Shown in pieces: positions 38,393-46,559 of a DNA stretch of 64,000 nt (position 1 is the first letter of the stretch; every line of letters starts with the position of its first letter). The DNA is taken from positions 124,001 to 188,000 of the forward strand of contig CALXQS010000001.1 in NCBI GenBank assembly GCA_944390715.1, in the 5' to 3' direction. Under the pieces are notes generated by a model. The model was not told the DNA's origin. It did no database searches and saw only the letters and a list, made by a program, of their open reading frames with translations. Origin of the DNA: an uncultured Duodenibacillus sp. Its GTDB lineage: Bacteria; Pseudomonadota; Gammaproteobacteria; Burkholderiales; Burkholderiaceae_F. Position numbers and translations under genes: made by a program.

Positions 38393-39169
38393 GTGCTTCG
38401 CGTCGTGACTTTTAACGCCAATGGGATTCGTTCTGCCGCCGACAAAGGTTTTTGGAACTGGTTTGAGGCCCAGGGCGCGGATGTGTTGTGCGTTCAAGAG
38501 CTCAAAGCTCAGCAAGCAGATCTTAAGCCCGAAGTGCGCGAACGCAAAGGCTATGAGTGCTGGATGCACTGCGCGCAAAAGCGTGGGTATTCCGGCTGCG
38601 GGCTATGGTCTCGGCTGAAGCCTCAGAGCGTGCAGACGGGTTTTGGCATTGAGGAGTTTGACAATGAAGGACGCTATGTTCGAGCTGACTTCGAAAAGTT
38701 GTCAATTATTTCCGTCTATTTTCCTTCCGGGACGTCGGGAGATGATCGACAAGCGGCGAAATATCGATTTTTAGACGCTTTTAGGGATCATTTGCGTGAA
38801 CTTCGTTTGTCGGGACGAGAAATTCTTGTATGCGGGGACGTCAACATTGCGCACAAGGAAATTGATATTAAAAATTGGAAGGGAAACCTGACGCACTCCG
38901 GCTTTCTGCCTCAAGAAAGGCAGTGGGTGAGTGATTTTTTAGAAAAAGACGGCTGGCATGATGTTTTTCGAGAACTGGATCCAAGGCCTGAGCAATATAC
39001 CTGGTGGAGCCAGCGAGGGCAGGCAAGGGCTAAAAATGTCGGATGGCGCATCGACTACATGTTCGGCACTGCGGGCATAGCAGCGCAGGCAATCAAGGCG
39101 TTCATTTATAAAGAGGAGAAGTTCTCAGATCACGCACCACTTGTCATTGATTTCAATACGGACGGCTAA
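38393..39169 (+). CDS. xth: Exonuclease III / AP endonuclease
   Basis: Repairs abasic sites and trims 3' ends of DNA. The 258-residue product has the family residues: Asn in FNANG (7-11), Glu36 (CVQELK), GDVNIAH, and the C-terminal FSDHAPL catalytic motif. The start is GTG 38393, supported by AGGGAG at 38378-38383 with 9-nt spacing; the in-frame TTG 38384 directly abuts that ribosome site and is less likely. rsuA begins 2 nt after its stop, so the genes are co-transcribed. Confidence 0.93.
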   Translation: MLRVVTFNANGIRSAADKGFWNWFEAQGADVLCVQELKAQQADLKPEVRERKGYECWMHCAQKRGYSGCGLWSRLKPQSVQTGFGIEEFDNEGRYVRADFEKLSIISVYFPSGTSGDDRQAAKYRFLDAFRDHLRELRLSGREILVCGDVNIAHKEIDIKNWKGNLTHSGFLPQERQWVSDFLEKDGWHDVFRELDPRPEQYTWWSQRGQARAKNVGWRIDYMFGTAGIAAQAIKAFIYKEEKFSDHAPLVIDFNTDG

Positions 39170-39171
39170 AT

Positions 39172-39864
39172 ATGCGGCTCGAGCAGATTCTTTTTACGCA
39201 AGGGTTCGGAACTCGACATGAATGCCGCGGCTTGATTTCGCTTGGTCGTGCGGCATTTCGTTCAGAGGTGCTCAGGGATCCTGACGCCGAAATAAATGAA
39301 GAGGGGCTACTTTTCTCTGTTGATGGAGAAATTTGGCCTTATTACGAAAAGGCGCTTATCGTCATGAATAAACCTGCGGGCTATGAGTGCTCTCAAAAGC
39401 CTACGCACCATCCAAGCGTCATGACGCTTTTGCCTGCGCCGCTGCGTCGGCGCGGCTTGCAGCCTGTAGGCAGGCTGGATGCCGACACAACGGGGTTGTT
39501 GTTGCTGACTGATGATGGTGCGCTTTTGCACCGTCTCACGCACCCTAAACGACATGTTGGAAAGCGTTATCGAGTCGCGTGCAAGCATCCGGTTTCGGAG
39601 TCAATTGTCCAAAGACTGGAGCAAGGCGTTCTTCTTGTTGACGAAAAAATGCCGTTAATGGCGACAAACGTGGCTAAAAAGAGTGACAACGTGCTCGAAA
39701 TGACGATAACAAGCGGCAAGTATCATCAAGTCAAGCGCATGATCGCCGCGGCTGGAAATCGTGTCGAAGCGCTCGAGCGCATCAGCTTCGGCAAGCTTGC
39801 TCTTCCTGCGGACCTTGAGCCCGGGAAATGGCGCTGGGTGTCGTCTCCCTCAGAGGTGATCTGA
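39172..39864 (+). CDS. rsuA: 16S rRNA pseudouridine synthase, RsuA family
   Basis: Isomerises a uridine in 16S rRNA (U516 in E. coli). The 230-residue product has an S4-like RNA-binding N terminus (about 1-55) and the catalytic motif GRLDADTTG with Asp103, then KRYRVACKHPVSE and GKYHQVKRM typical of the RsuA/RluB/E/F group. RsuA rather than RluE is inferred from overall similarity and is the less certain part. Confidence 0.85.
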   Translation: MRLEQILFTQGFGTRHECRGLISLGRAAFRSEVLRDPDAEINEEGLLFSVDGEIWPYYEKALIVMNKPAGYECSQKPTHHPSVMTLLPAPLRRRGLQPVGRLDADTTGLLLLTDDGALLHRLTHPKRHVGKRYRVACKHPVSESIVQRLEQGVLLVDEKMPLMATNVAKKSDNVLEMTITSGKYHQVKRMIAAAGNRVEALERISFGKLALPADLEPGKWRWVSSPSEVI

Positions 39865-39882
39865 TAGATCGGGAGACCAATC

Positions 39883-41232
39883 GTGGTTTGGCAGAATAAA
39901 TGGCAGACGCTCAAGCGCTCGCTTGGAATTTACCGACATCCGATAGCTGTGCGGATGTTCTTTTTAGGTTTTTCCTCTGGTCTGCCCCTTTTGCTGGTTT
40001 TCGGCACCCTTTCTTTTTGGATGCGAGAGTCGGGAGTCGATTTGAAAACCATCGGCTTTATGAGTTGGGCAGGATTGTGCTGGGCTCTCAAGTGGGTATG
40101 GGCGCCGCTTGTCGACAGACTTCCGATTCCTGTCCTTACGCGCCGTCTGGGGCGGCGCCGAGCTTGGCTTATTGCAGCGCAGACCATGCTTATTGCCAGT
40201 CTTGCGGGCATGGCGATGACCGATCCTGCTTCGCATTTGCCTGTGATGGCTGCGCTTGCCGTAGCAACTGCTTTTAGCGGTGCGACGCAGGATGTGGCGC
40301 TTGATGCGTACCGCATTGAAAGCGGTTCGGAAAAAGAGCAGGCTGCGTTTTTGGCAACTTACCAAACAGGCTACAGGCTGGCAATGATTTGGGCTGGTGC
40401 CGGAGCGTTGGCTGTTGCAGCTGCGGCTGAAGAATCGATGCTGGGAGGGTGGCGCACAGCGTATCTCGTCATGGCCGCCAGTGCTTTGGTCGGTCCGGTT
40501 GCCGTACTCATGAGTCCGGAACCGCCAAAACCGACAGAAGTAAGAAAAAGAGCATCTGCGCATGGTCTGGCTGCATGGATTTACTCAGCGGTTTTTTTGC
40601 CTTTTCTTGATTTTTTCAAGCGCTTTGGCTGGTGGGCTTTGGTGATTTTGCTATTGATCGCAACCTACCGAATCAGCGATGTGGTTATGGGAGTCATGGC
40701 CAATCCTTTTTACGCTGATTTGGGCTTCAGCAAGCAGGAGGTTGCCGCCGTCAGCAAAGTATTCGGCGTTGTCATGACGCTTCTTGGTGCTTTTGTGGGA
40801 GGCATTGTGGCCGTGCGCATCGGTGTGATGCGCACCCTTTTTCTTGGAGCAGTTCTTTCTGCCGCTACCAATCTTTTATTTGCTGTGCTTGCATTGCGCG
40901 GCCATGACATGCTGTTTCTTGTCTTCACGGTCAGCGCAGACAATCTGGCTGCAGGCATCGCTTCGGTAGCTTTTCTCGCCTACCTCTCCGGCTTGACGAA
41001 TGTAGCCTATTCGGCAACGCAGTACGCGCTTTTTTCCTCTGTCATGCTGGCGCTGCCGAAGTTTCTAGCAGGTTTTTCAGGAGCCGCAGTCGAATCACTC
41101 GGCTACAACGGCTTTTTCACTGCGACGGCCTGCTTGGGCATTCCTGTTCTTTTTTTGGTGGCAGCGGCCTCTTATGTCAGGCGAAAGCTGCCGTCTGAAC
41201 CAGCCGGCGGCGGATCGCAGCGACAGCGCTGA
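39883..41232 (+). CDS. ampG: AmpG-type muropeptide permease (MFS)
   Basis: Inner-membrane transporter importing anhydromuropeptides for peptidoglycan recycling. The 449-residue product has about 12-14 hydrophobic helices, the N-terminal FLGFSSGLPLLLVFGTLSFW pattern, ALKWVWAPLVDRLP and the GATQDVALDAYRIE motif characteristic of AmpG. A GTG start (39883) is preceded by GGGAG. Third gene after xth-rsuA. Confidence 0.9.
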   Translation: MVWQNKWQTLKRSLGIYRHPIAVRMFFLGFSSGLPLLLVFGTLSFWMRESGVDLKTIGFMSWAGLCWALKWVWAPLVDRLPIPVLTRRLGRRRAWLIAAQTMLIASLAGMAMTDPASHLPVMAALAVATAFSGATQDVALDAYRIESGSEKEQAAFLATYQTGYRLAMIWAGAGALAVAAAAEESMLGGWRTAYLVMAASALVGPVAVLMSPEPPKPTEVRKRASAHGLAAWIYSAVFLPFLDFFKRFGWWALVILLLIATYRISDVVMGVMANPFYADLGFSKQEVAAVSKVFGVVMTLLGAFVGGIVAVRIGVMRTLFLGAVLSAATNLLFAVLALRGHDMLFLVFTVSADNLAAGIASVAFLAYLSGLTNVAYSATQYALFSSVMLALPKFLAGFSGAAVESLGYNGFFTATACLGIPVLFLVAAASYVRRKLPSEPAGGGSQRQR

Positions 41233-41248
41233 AGAGGAATTTTCAGCG
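41227..41248. terminator. Short hairpin between convergent ampG and UPF0149 genes
   Basis: CGCTGAA (41227-41233) pairs with TTCAGCG (41242-41248). It overlaps both stop codons in the 10-nt convergent gap; U-tracts are weak on both strands. Confidence 0.4.
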
Positions 41249-41902
41249 ACGACGCGGCGGCTTGCGGGCCGCTGCTTTTTTTGTCGTGCTCTGCATGCGC
41301 TCGATGTCCTCTGCCCGCGTGACCTCGGCAATCTCCTGCACGCAGGCGGTCAGATCCGCCAAGGCTTCATCAAGATCGGCGAAAGCCATGTCCTCTTCAA
41401 TGGAGGCGGCAACTTCCTGCTCGTCATCCGGCGTGTTTTCATCGGGGGATTCGTAGCGGAGCACTCCGACAAGAGCTGCTTGAACAGCCTTGGAAGTGTT
41501 CTTCATAAGTTCCGGCCAGTTTGAGCATGCCAAAGCAAACCCGTCGGCAAAGGGATGCAGCGCATCAAAGGGATCGTCCGGATTTTCCGGTTCATCTTCG
41601 AAAATGATCGGATCAATCGGTTTTTGCGTGAGGATCAGCTGTTCTATTTCAGCCCCGCGTGCAAGCACGAGCTTTCTTAACTCGTGCTGCATTTCTTCAC
41701 TGGCAAGGCTTGCTCGAGTGCGCCCTTCAATGTCAAAGACCAATCCGATCCAGTCTTCAATGCGCGGCGGATGCCTTAAGAGCGCGATGGCGGTTAGGTA
41801 GCCGTCGAGCGTGTCCGGCTCCATCGGAACAAAAGGTTCGGGGATGGATGCAAGCAGCTCTCCGAGACGATCAATGTCTTCAAGCGTTAGCGCGCGAGTC
41901 AT
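41243..41902 (-). CDS. UPF0149 (YecA/YgfB-like) family protein
   Basis: The 219-residue acidic product matches the UPF0149 family: LDGYLTAIALLRHPPRIEDWI near residue 32, an acidic centre (DEPENPDDPFDALHPFADGFA) and a basic C-terminal tail (KKAAARKPPRRR). The zinc-binding SEC-C tail of some YecA proteins is missing. Its function is unknown. It lies 26 nt after ptsI and is probably the last gene of the PTS operon. Confidence 0.8.
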   Translation of the reverse strand: MTRALTLEDIDRLGELLASIPEPFVPMEPDTLDGYLTAIALLRHPPRIEDWIGLVFDIEGRTRASLASEEMQHELRKLVLARGAEIEQLILTQKPIDPIIFEDEPENPDDPFDALHPFADGFALACSNWPELMKNTSKAVQAALVGVLRYESPDENTPDDEQEVAASIEEDMAFADLDEALADLTACVQEIAEVTRAEDIERMQSTTKKAAARKPPRRR

Positions 41903-41928
41903 GGTGGTGAAATCCTTATGAACGAATA

Positions 41929-43851
41929 TCAGGCGGCGGCCGATTTGGCCTGCGGCATGGGATAGACAAGACAGGCGGCAAGCTCTTTGGCCTGCGGGTC
42001 GCCGCAGGCAAGAAGATGTTCATGCACGATGTTGCGCACGCTCGAGCAGGTGTCGCATCGACGAAGCCGCTTTATCAGGTCGGCAGCCTGAGCTGCACTG
42101 TAAGTTAAGAGCTTTTCTTTCAAAGGCAAGAGTCGGGCACAATCCATGGAGAAGTTTCTCAGCCCCATGCCCAGCAAAAGCTTGGCGTAAATCGGGTCGG
42201 CGGCAACCTCGCCGCATACGCTGATTTCCTTGCCGGCTCGATTGGCTGTTGAGATGGTTTTCGAGAGAATTGAAAGTACGGCCGGGTGCATGGGATCGTA
42301 GATTTGACTCACAGAGGCGTCTTCTCGATCAACGGCAAGCATGTACTGAATCAAGTCATTTGTACCGATGCTGACGAAATCGAGTTTGCGCAAAAAAATT
42401 GGGAGCGAAATGGCAACGGCAGGAACTTCAATCATGCCGCCTAAAGAGACTTTTTGTGCATACGGTACGCCGCGGTCCTTGAGCTCCTGCTGGGCTTTTT
42501 TTAGGTACTCGGTCACAATCTGAATTTCGGATACGCGCGAAAGCATTGGGATGAGAATGCGCACGTTTCCGTCACAGGCTGCGCGCAAAATGGCGCGCAG
42601 CTGCGTCAGAAAAAGTTCGGGGAACCCGAGCGAAAAGCGAATGGCGCGTTGACCGAGCGCGGGGTTGACGACAGCAGATCCCGCATCATAGCCAATGCTT
42701 TCGAGAGCTTGGTTGGAAGGCATCTTGTCGCCGCCGAGATCGGCTGTTCGGATTGTGACGGGTTTGCCCTTCATGGAACGTACGACGCGGCGATAGGTTT
42801 CGTATTGCTCGTCTTCGCTTGGGAGTACGGGCCGGTTCATGAAGAGAAATTCAGAACGAAACAAGCCAATGCCGTCGGCGCCGTTGTTGACGGCATCGCG
42901 CACATCTTCAGGCAGAGCGATATTGGCAAACAAATGCAAAACTTCGCCGTCGGCTGTAGCTGCCGGCGTGCTTTTGAGTTCCTTGAGTCTTGCGCGTACA
43001 GCCTTCAGCTGCTGGATTCGATTTGAGATTCTCGGCAGCAGCTCGGTTTCTGGGTTGACGATAAGAAGACCTCGATCAGCATCAAGCAAGAGCACATCGT
43101 CGTTTTCGATTCGCTCTCTGGCTCCGGTAACATGAACAAGGGTTGGAATTTCAAGCGAACGCGCCAAGATGGCCGTATGCGAGGTAAGCGACCCATTTTC
43201 AATCACCAATCCGGTGATGGAGATGTCGCGACGCCGTTTAAGAATTAAAACGTCTGCCGGACTCAAGTCTTCAGCTACAAGGATCACGGCACTGTCGCGC
43301 ATGGCTTGCGTAACGGTGTCGGCAGGGCGTCTGCGGCCTGTCAGCACGCGCTGCACGCGCTCAACAACCTGTGCAATGTCTTCGACGCGTTCGGCCAGAT
43401 AGTCGTCATCGAGTTCTTCAAAGGCTCGACGCAGATCTTCAAGCTTAATCGAGAGGGCCCATTCGGCATTAATCAGACGATCGCGAATAATGTCCTGCGT
43501 ATCCGTGATGAGCGATTCATCCTTAAGGATCTGGCAGTGCATTTCGATGAATGCAATGGCCTCAGGAGGAGCATCGCCATGGGAGGAGTTTTCAAGCAGT
43601 TCTGTGAGTTCTTTTGCGACGGTATTGATTGCTGCGCGCAGGCGCGTAAATTCTGCACGCGTCTGAGCCTTTTCGATTGAAAAATGAGGGACTTCAAGTT
43701 CGCCCTCGCCAAGCTGCTGTGCGTAGCCAAAAGCTACGCCGCTGCAGACCTTTGTTCCTGCAAGGGAGAAAGACTCAATACGAGCGGATGCTTCTTGCTG
43801 TACTTCTTCGGGAGCGGCATCTGCGAGGACTTTTTCGACTTCTTCGGGCAT
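41929..43851 (-). CDS. ptsI: PTS enzyme I (phosphoenolpyruvate-protein phosphotransferase)
   Basis: Takes phosphate from phosphoenolpyruvate and passes it to HPr. The 640-residue product is about 65 residues longer than E. coli EI, with an acidic 24-residue N-terminal extension before SLAGTKVCSGVAFG. It has the phosphohistidine site His225 (SLTSHTAILAR), GIGLFRSEFLFM, and the active-site Cys in SVCGEVAADP. It starts 3 nt after ptsH. No EIIB/EIIC permease lies nearby, so the pathway looks regulatory. Confidence 0.95.
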   Translation of the reverse strand: MPEEVEKVLADAAPEEVQQEASARIESFSLAGTKVCSGVAFGYAQQLGEGELEVPHFSIEKAQTRAEFTRLRAAINTVAKELTELLENSSHGDAPPEAIAFIEMHCQILKDESLITDTQDIIRDRLINAEWALSIKLEDLRRAFEELDDDYLAERVEDIAQVVERVQRVLTGRRRPADTVTQAMRDSAVILVAEDLSPADVLILKRRRDISITGLVIENGSLTSHTAILARSLEIPTLVHVTGARERIENDDVLLLDADRGLLIVNPETELLPRISNRIQQLKAVRARLKELKSTPAATADGEVLHLFANIALPEDVRDAVNNGADGIGLFRSEFLFMNRPVLPSEDEQYETYRRVVRSMKGKPVTIRTADLGGDKMPSNQALESIGYDAGSAVVNPALGQRAIRFSLGFPELFLTQLRAILRAACDGNVRILIPMLSRVSEIQIVTEYLKKAQQELKDRGVPYAQKVSLGGMIEVPAVAISLPIFLRKLDFVSIGTNDLIQYMLAVDREDASVSQIYDPMHPAVLSILSKTISTANRAGKEISVCGEVAADPIYAKLLLGMGLRNFSMDCARLLPLKEKLLTYSAAQAADLIKRLRRCDTCSSVRNIVHEHLLACGDPQAKELAACLVYPMPQAKSAAA

Positions 43852-43854
43852 GGA

Positions 43855-44124
43855 TTATTCGTCCTCTCCGAATTTGGACTGAAAAAGCGCGCAAATGGCC
43901 TCAAGAGCAGCAGCATCGCTGCGGCCCTGCGTTGTGATTGTGAGCTCATCTCCGCACTTGGCAGCAAGCGTCATCACTGCCAGAATAGACTTTGCATCAA
44001 CAGCCTTTGTCCCTTTTTGGATGGTGACGGAGCATTCAAACAAATTGGCGGTTTTGGTCAACAATGCAGCCGGCCGGGCATGCAGACCGAGTTTGTTGGC
44101 AATGGTGACGGTGCGGGAAGTCAT
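43855..44124 (-). CDS. ptsH: Phosphocarrier protein HPr
   Basis: Small phosphocarrier between EI and EIIA proteins. The 89-residue product has His15 in GLHARPA and Ser46 (DAKSILAVM), the residue that HPr kinase would modify; no HPr kinase gene is in the window. ATG 44124 is chosen by alignment; an in-frame ATG at 44178 would overlap the EIIA gene. It lies 25 nt after the EIIA gene and 3 nt before ptsI. Confidence 0.95.
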   Translation of the reverse strand: MTSRTVTIANKLGLHARPAALLTKTANLFECSVTIQKGTKAVDAKSILAVMTLAAKCGDELTITTQGRSDAAALEAICALFQSKFGEDE

Positions 44125-44149
44125 GAAAAAGAGCCGTGGTGAATGAAGA

Positions 44150-44539
44150 TTACGCAATTTCAGGATTGATGCTGACAATGCCGGCTCGACGGATCATGTC
44201 GGCAAGCGTCTCGACCGGTTCATCAATATGGCACAGCGCCGTCAAAACCATCGGCAGGTTAACGCCAGAGATGACAACATCCTGAGTTCCGGCAAGCGAT
44301 TCAGCAATATTGGAAGGAGTAGCGCCGACAATGTCGGTGAAAATAATGGCAGGTCTACCGCTTGCGTCAAGCCGACTGCGAATGTCGGCGGCCGTCTCTT
44401 CGGCGTCGGCATCGGCAGGCACGTCGCAGGCTTCAATGCGGCCGCCTGTGCGATTGTCGTAGCTGTAGACGTGCATAGCACAGTTTTTCAGGGCGCTTGC
44501 CAAAGGATCATGAGCGATAATGAAGATGGATGTAGACAC
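44150..44539 (-). CDS. PTS EIIA component, mannose (Man) family
   Basis: The 129-residue single-domain protein has the EIIA-Man fold markers: FIIAHDPLASAL with the phosphorylated His10, and FTDIVGATPSN. In Burkholderiales such stand-alone EIIA-HPr-EI sets lack sugar permeases and are thought to signal PEP or energy status. It is first in the EIIA-ptsH-ptsI-UPF0149 order. Confidence 0.88.
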   Translation of the reverse strand: MSTSIFIIAHDPLASALKNCAMHVYSYDNRTGGRIEACDVPADADAEETAADIRSRLDASGRPAIIFTDIVGATPSNIAESLAGTQDVVISGVNLPMVLTALCHIDEPVETLADMIRRAGIVSINPEIA

Positions 44540-44620
44540 GGTGTAGGTCAGATGAATTCCGATGTTCCGAAGTCTACATGACCGGCGAGGAGGCTGGAGC
44601 TGGGCAGAGTGAATGTGTAT

Positions 44621-44646
44621 TCATTTCGGAAACACTTCTGAAATGA
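44621..44646 (+). promoter_or_regulatory. Leader hairpin upstream of the DUF1840 gene
   Basis: TCATTTCGGAA (44621-44631) pairs with TTCTGAAATGA (44636-44646) over 11 bp including one G-U pair, with a 4-nt loop. It lies 16 nt before the GGGAGGA ribosome site, in the divergent region between the PTS operon and the DUF1840 gene. It could be an operator or a 5' mRNA hairpin. Confidence 0.45.
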
Positions 44647-44675
44647 CAATCAATAAGCAAAAAGGGAGGAAAAGC

Positions 44676-45062
44676 ATGTCATTGTTGGAGTTCAGGTCCC
44701 CTGCGGCCGGTGGTTTTTTTATGATGCCGGAAACTTTTGCGTCAGTCTGCAAGGTGATCGACAGGCCTTATGCCGAATCAGGCTGCTGGCTGCCTGAGTA
44801 TCAAGCTGCCATCATTGAAAAGCTCGAGGCGGAAGTTGCCCGAGAGAAAGTTTTGCTGGAATCTATCAAGAAGCGCGAACGCGAGCGTGAACTCGCCGGA
44901 CGACGAGTTTTTAAATCTTTTGAAGAAGAAGAGCAGGAAGAAGAGGAAAATAAAAAAGCCAAAGAGCGCGTGAGTTTTGCCATGCGCGTCTTTCCGTTGC
45001 TTGAAATGCTGCGCGCGGCTCAAAAAAAACAAGTCAAGGTTATGTGGGGCGTGCCTTATTGA
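44676..45062 (+). CDS. DUF1840 family protein
   Basis: The 128-residue product resembles the small beta-proteobacterial DUF1840 family: MSLLEFRSPAAGGFFMMPET at the start, a helical middle (EYQAAIIEKLEAEVAREK), a Glu/Lys-rich stretch (about 85-105) and the conserved end VSFAMRVFPLLEML followed by VMWG. ATG 44676 has a strong GGGAGGA 6 nt upstream; the longer in-frame start at 44613 lacks one. Function unknown. It is convergent with trkH, 8 nt apart. Confidence 0.75.
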   Translation: MSLLEFRSPAAGGFFMMPETFASVCKVIDRPYAESGCWLPEYQAAIIEKLEAEVAREKVLLESIKKRERERELAGRRVFKSFEEEEQEEEENKKAKERVSFAMRVFPLLEMLRAAQKKQVKVMWGVPY

Positions 45063-45070
45063 CCGTGTGC

Positions 45071-46543
45071 TTAGAAGCGCCAGAAGGTGCGGGTAAAAAG
45101 AACGAAGACTGTTACAAGTTCAAGTCGGCCGATCAGCATTAAGAAGGTGCACAGCCAAAGCTGGGCATCCGAGAGAACGGAGAAGTTTGAGTACGGGCCG
45201 ACGATGCCAAGTCCTGGTCCGAGGTTGGTGATGCAGGCAACGGTTGTTGAGATGGCGCTCATCAAATCAAGGCCCGTGATCATCAGTACGAGCGTGACGA
45301 AAACAGAGACGCCAAGCCAGAGCACCATAAATGAGAGGGCCGAAAAGATCACGGAATTATTTACAACGGTGTCGCCGATGCGAAGTGGTTCGACGGCTTT
45401 TGGATAAAGCGTTAGAGTGAATTGGCGCGTAGCCTGACGAAACAGGATGATGGCGCGCATCATCTTCATGCCGCCTCCGGTGCTCCCTCCGCAAGTGGCG
45501 AAGCAGGCCACGCAAAACATCAGCATGGGAGCAGCTGCCGGCCACAGGCTGAAGTCTGCCGTCGCAAAGCCTGAAGTGGAGATGATGCTGATGGTATTGA
45601 AGGCAGCGTAGCGAAGCGCTGTCAGAGGATCGTCGTAAATGCCTCTGTCGTAGAGAATGGCCGTGACTATTGCCACCATGATGAGAACAGTCAGCAGCCA
45701 TGCGCGGCATTCAAGACTGCGCAGGTAGCCAAGGGGAGATTTGGCGCGCCAGGCTACGAAATGCAATGAGAAGCTGATGCCGCAGATGGTCATGAAGAAC
45801 ATGCCGATCATTTCAATGTCAATGCTGTTCCAGTAGCCGTAGCTCGCGTCGTGCGAAGAGAATCCGCCGAGACTGACTGTAGAGAAAGCGTGCAGTATGC
45901 TGTCGAAGGTGCTCATGCCGGCAAGGCGAAAAGCAAAAGCGCAGGCAAGACTCAGACAAAGGTAAATAGACCACAACCCCTTGGCAGTATCAGCAATGCG
46001 AGGCGTCAGACGAGCCTCTTTCATGGGGCCGGAAAATTCTGCCTTGAAGATCTGCGAGCCGCCAACGCCCAGCGCAGGCAAGATGGCAACAGCAAGAACT
46101 AGGATTCCCATTCCCCCGAGCCAGCTCAAAAAGCAGCGCCAGAAATTGATGGATTCAGGCAGTTTGTCCAGGTTTTCAAGTACAGAGGCGCATGTTGTCG
46201 TCGTGCCGCTCATGGCCTCGAAGAAGGCGTAGGTGAAGTTAATGCCGGGAATGCCCAGATAGAGCGGGATGCTGGCAAAGAGCGGGATGGCGACCCAGAT
46301 GAATGTTGCCAGCAGAAAACCGTCTCGCGGCATCAGTTCCCGCCGATCCTTGCGGGTGAGAACTAAAAAGAAAATGCCGGTGATAAAGCAGACGAAAGCG
46401 CCTGTCAAAAAGCCGTCTTCGGCGCCATCTCGGTAGCCAACCGACACCATGTAAGGCAGCAGCATGATGAAGGCAAAGGAAATCAGCACCGGCGCGGTGA
46501 TGTTTAAAACAGGAAAAAGAATGTAGCGCAGGGAGTGAAGCAT
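45071..46543 (-). CDS. trkH: Trk potassium uptake protein TrkH
   Basis: Potassium-translocating subunit of the Trk system in the inner membrane. The 490-residue product has about 10-12 membrane segments and four pore-loop repeats, the first SGTTTTCASVLENLDKLP, with WLGGMGILVLAVAILP nearby and later STVSLGGFS and SGFATADFSLWP. It is last in the fmt-to-trkH minus-strand series, 16 nt after trkA. Confidence 0.95.
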   Translation of the reverse strand: MLHSLRYILFPVLNITAPVLISFAFIMLLPYMVSVGYRDGAEDGFLTGAFVCFITGIFFLVLTRKDRRELMPRDGFLLATFIWVAIPLFASIPLYLGIPGINFTYAFFEAMSGTTTTCASVLENLDKLPESINFWRCFLSWLGGMGILVLAVAILPALGVGGSQIFKAEFSGPMKEARLTPRIADTAKGLWSIYLCLSLACAFAFRLAGMSTFDSILHAFSTVSLGGFSSHDASYGYWNSIDIEMIGMFFMTICGISFSLHFVAWRAKSPLGYLRSLECRAWLLTVLIMVAIVTAILYDRGIYDDPLTALRYAAFNTISIISTSGFATADFSLWPAAAPMLMFCVACFATCGGSTGGGMKMMRAIILFRQATRQFTLTLYPKAVEPLRIGDTVVNNSVIFSALSFMVLWLGVSVFVTLVLMITGLDLMSAISTTVACITNLGPGLGIVGPYSNFSVLSDAQLWLCTFLMLIGRLELVTVFVLFTRTFWRF

Positions 46544-46559
46544 GATTCAGAAGGCAACG

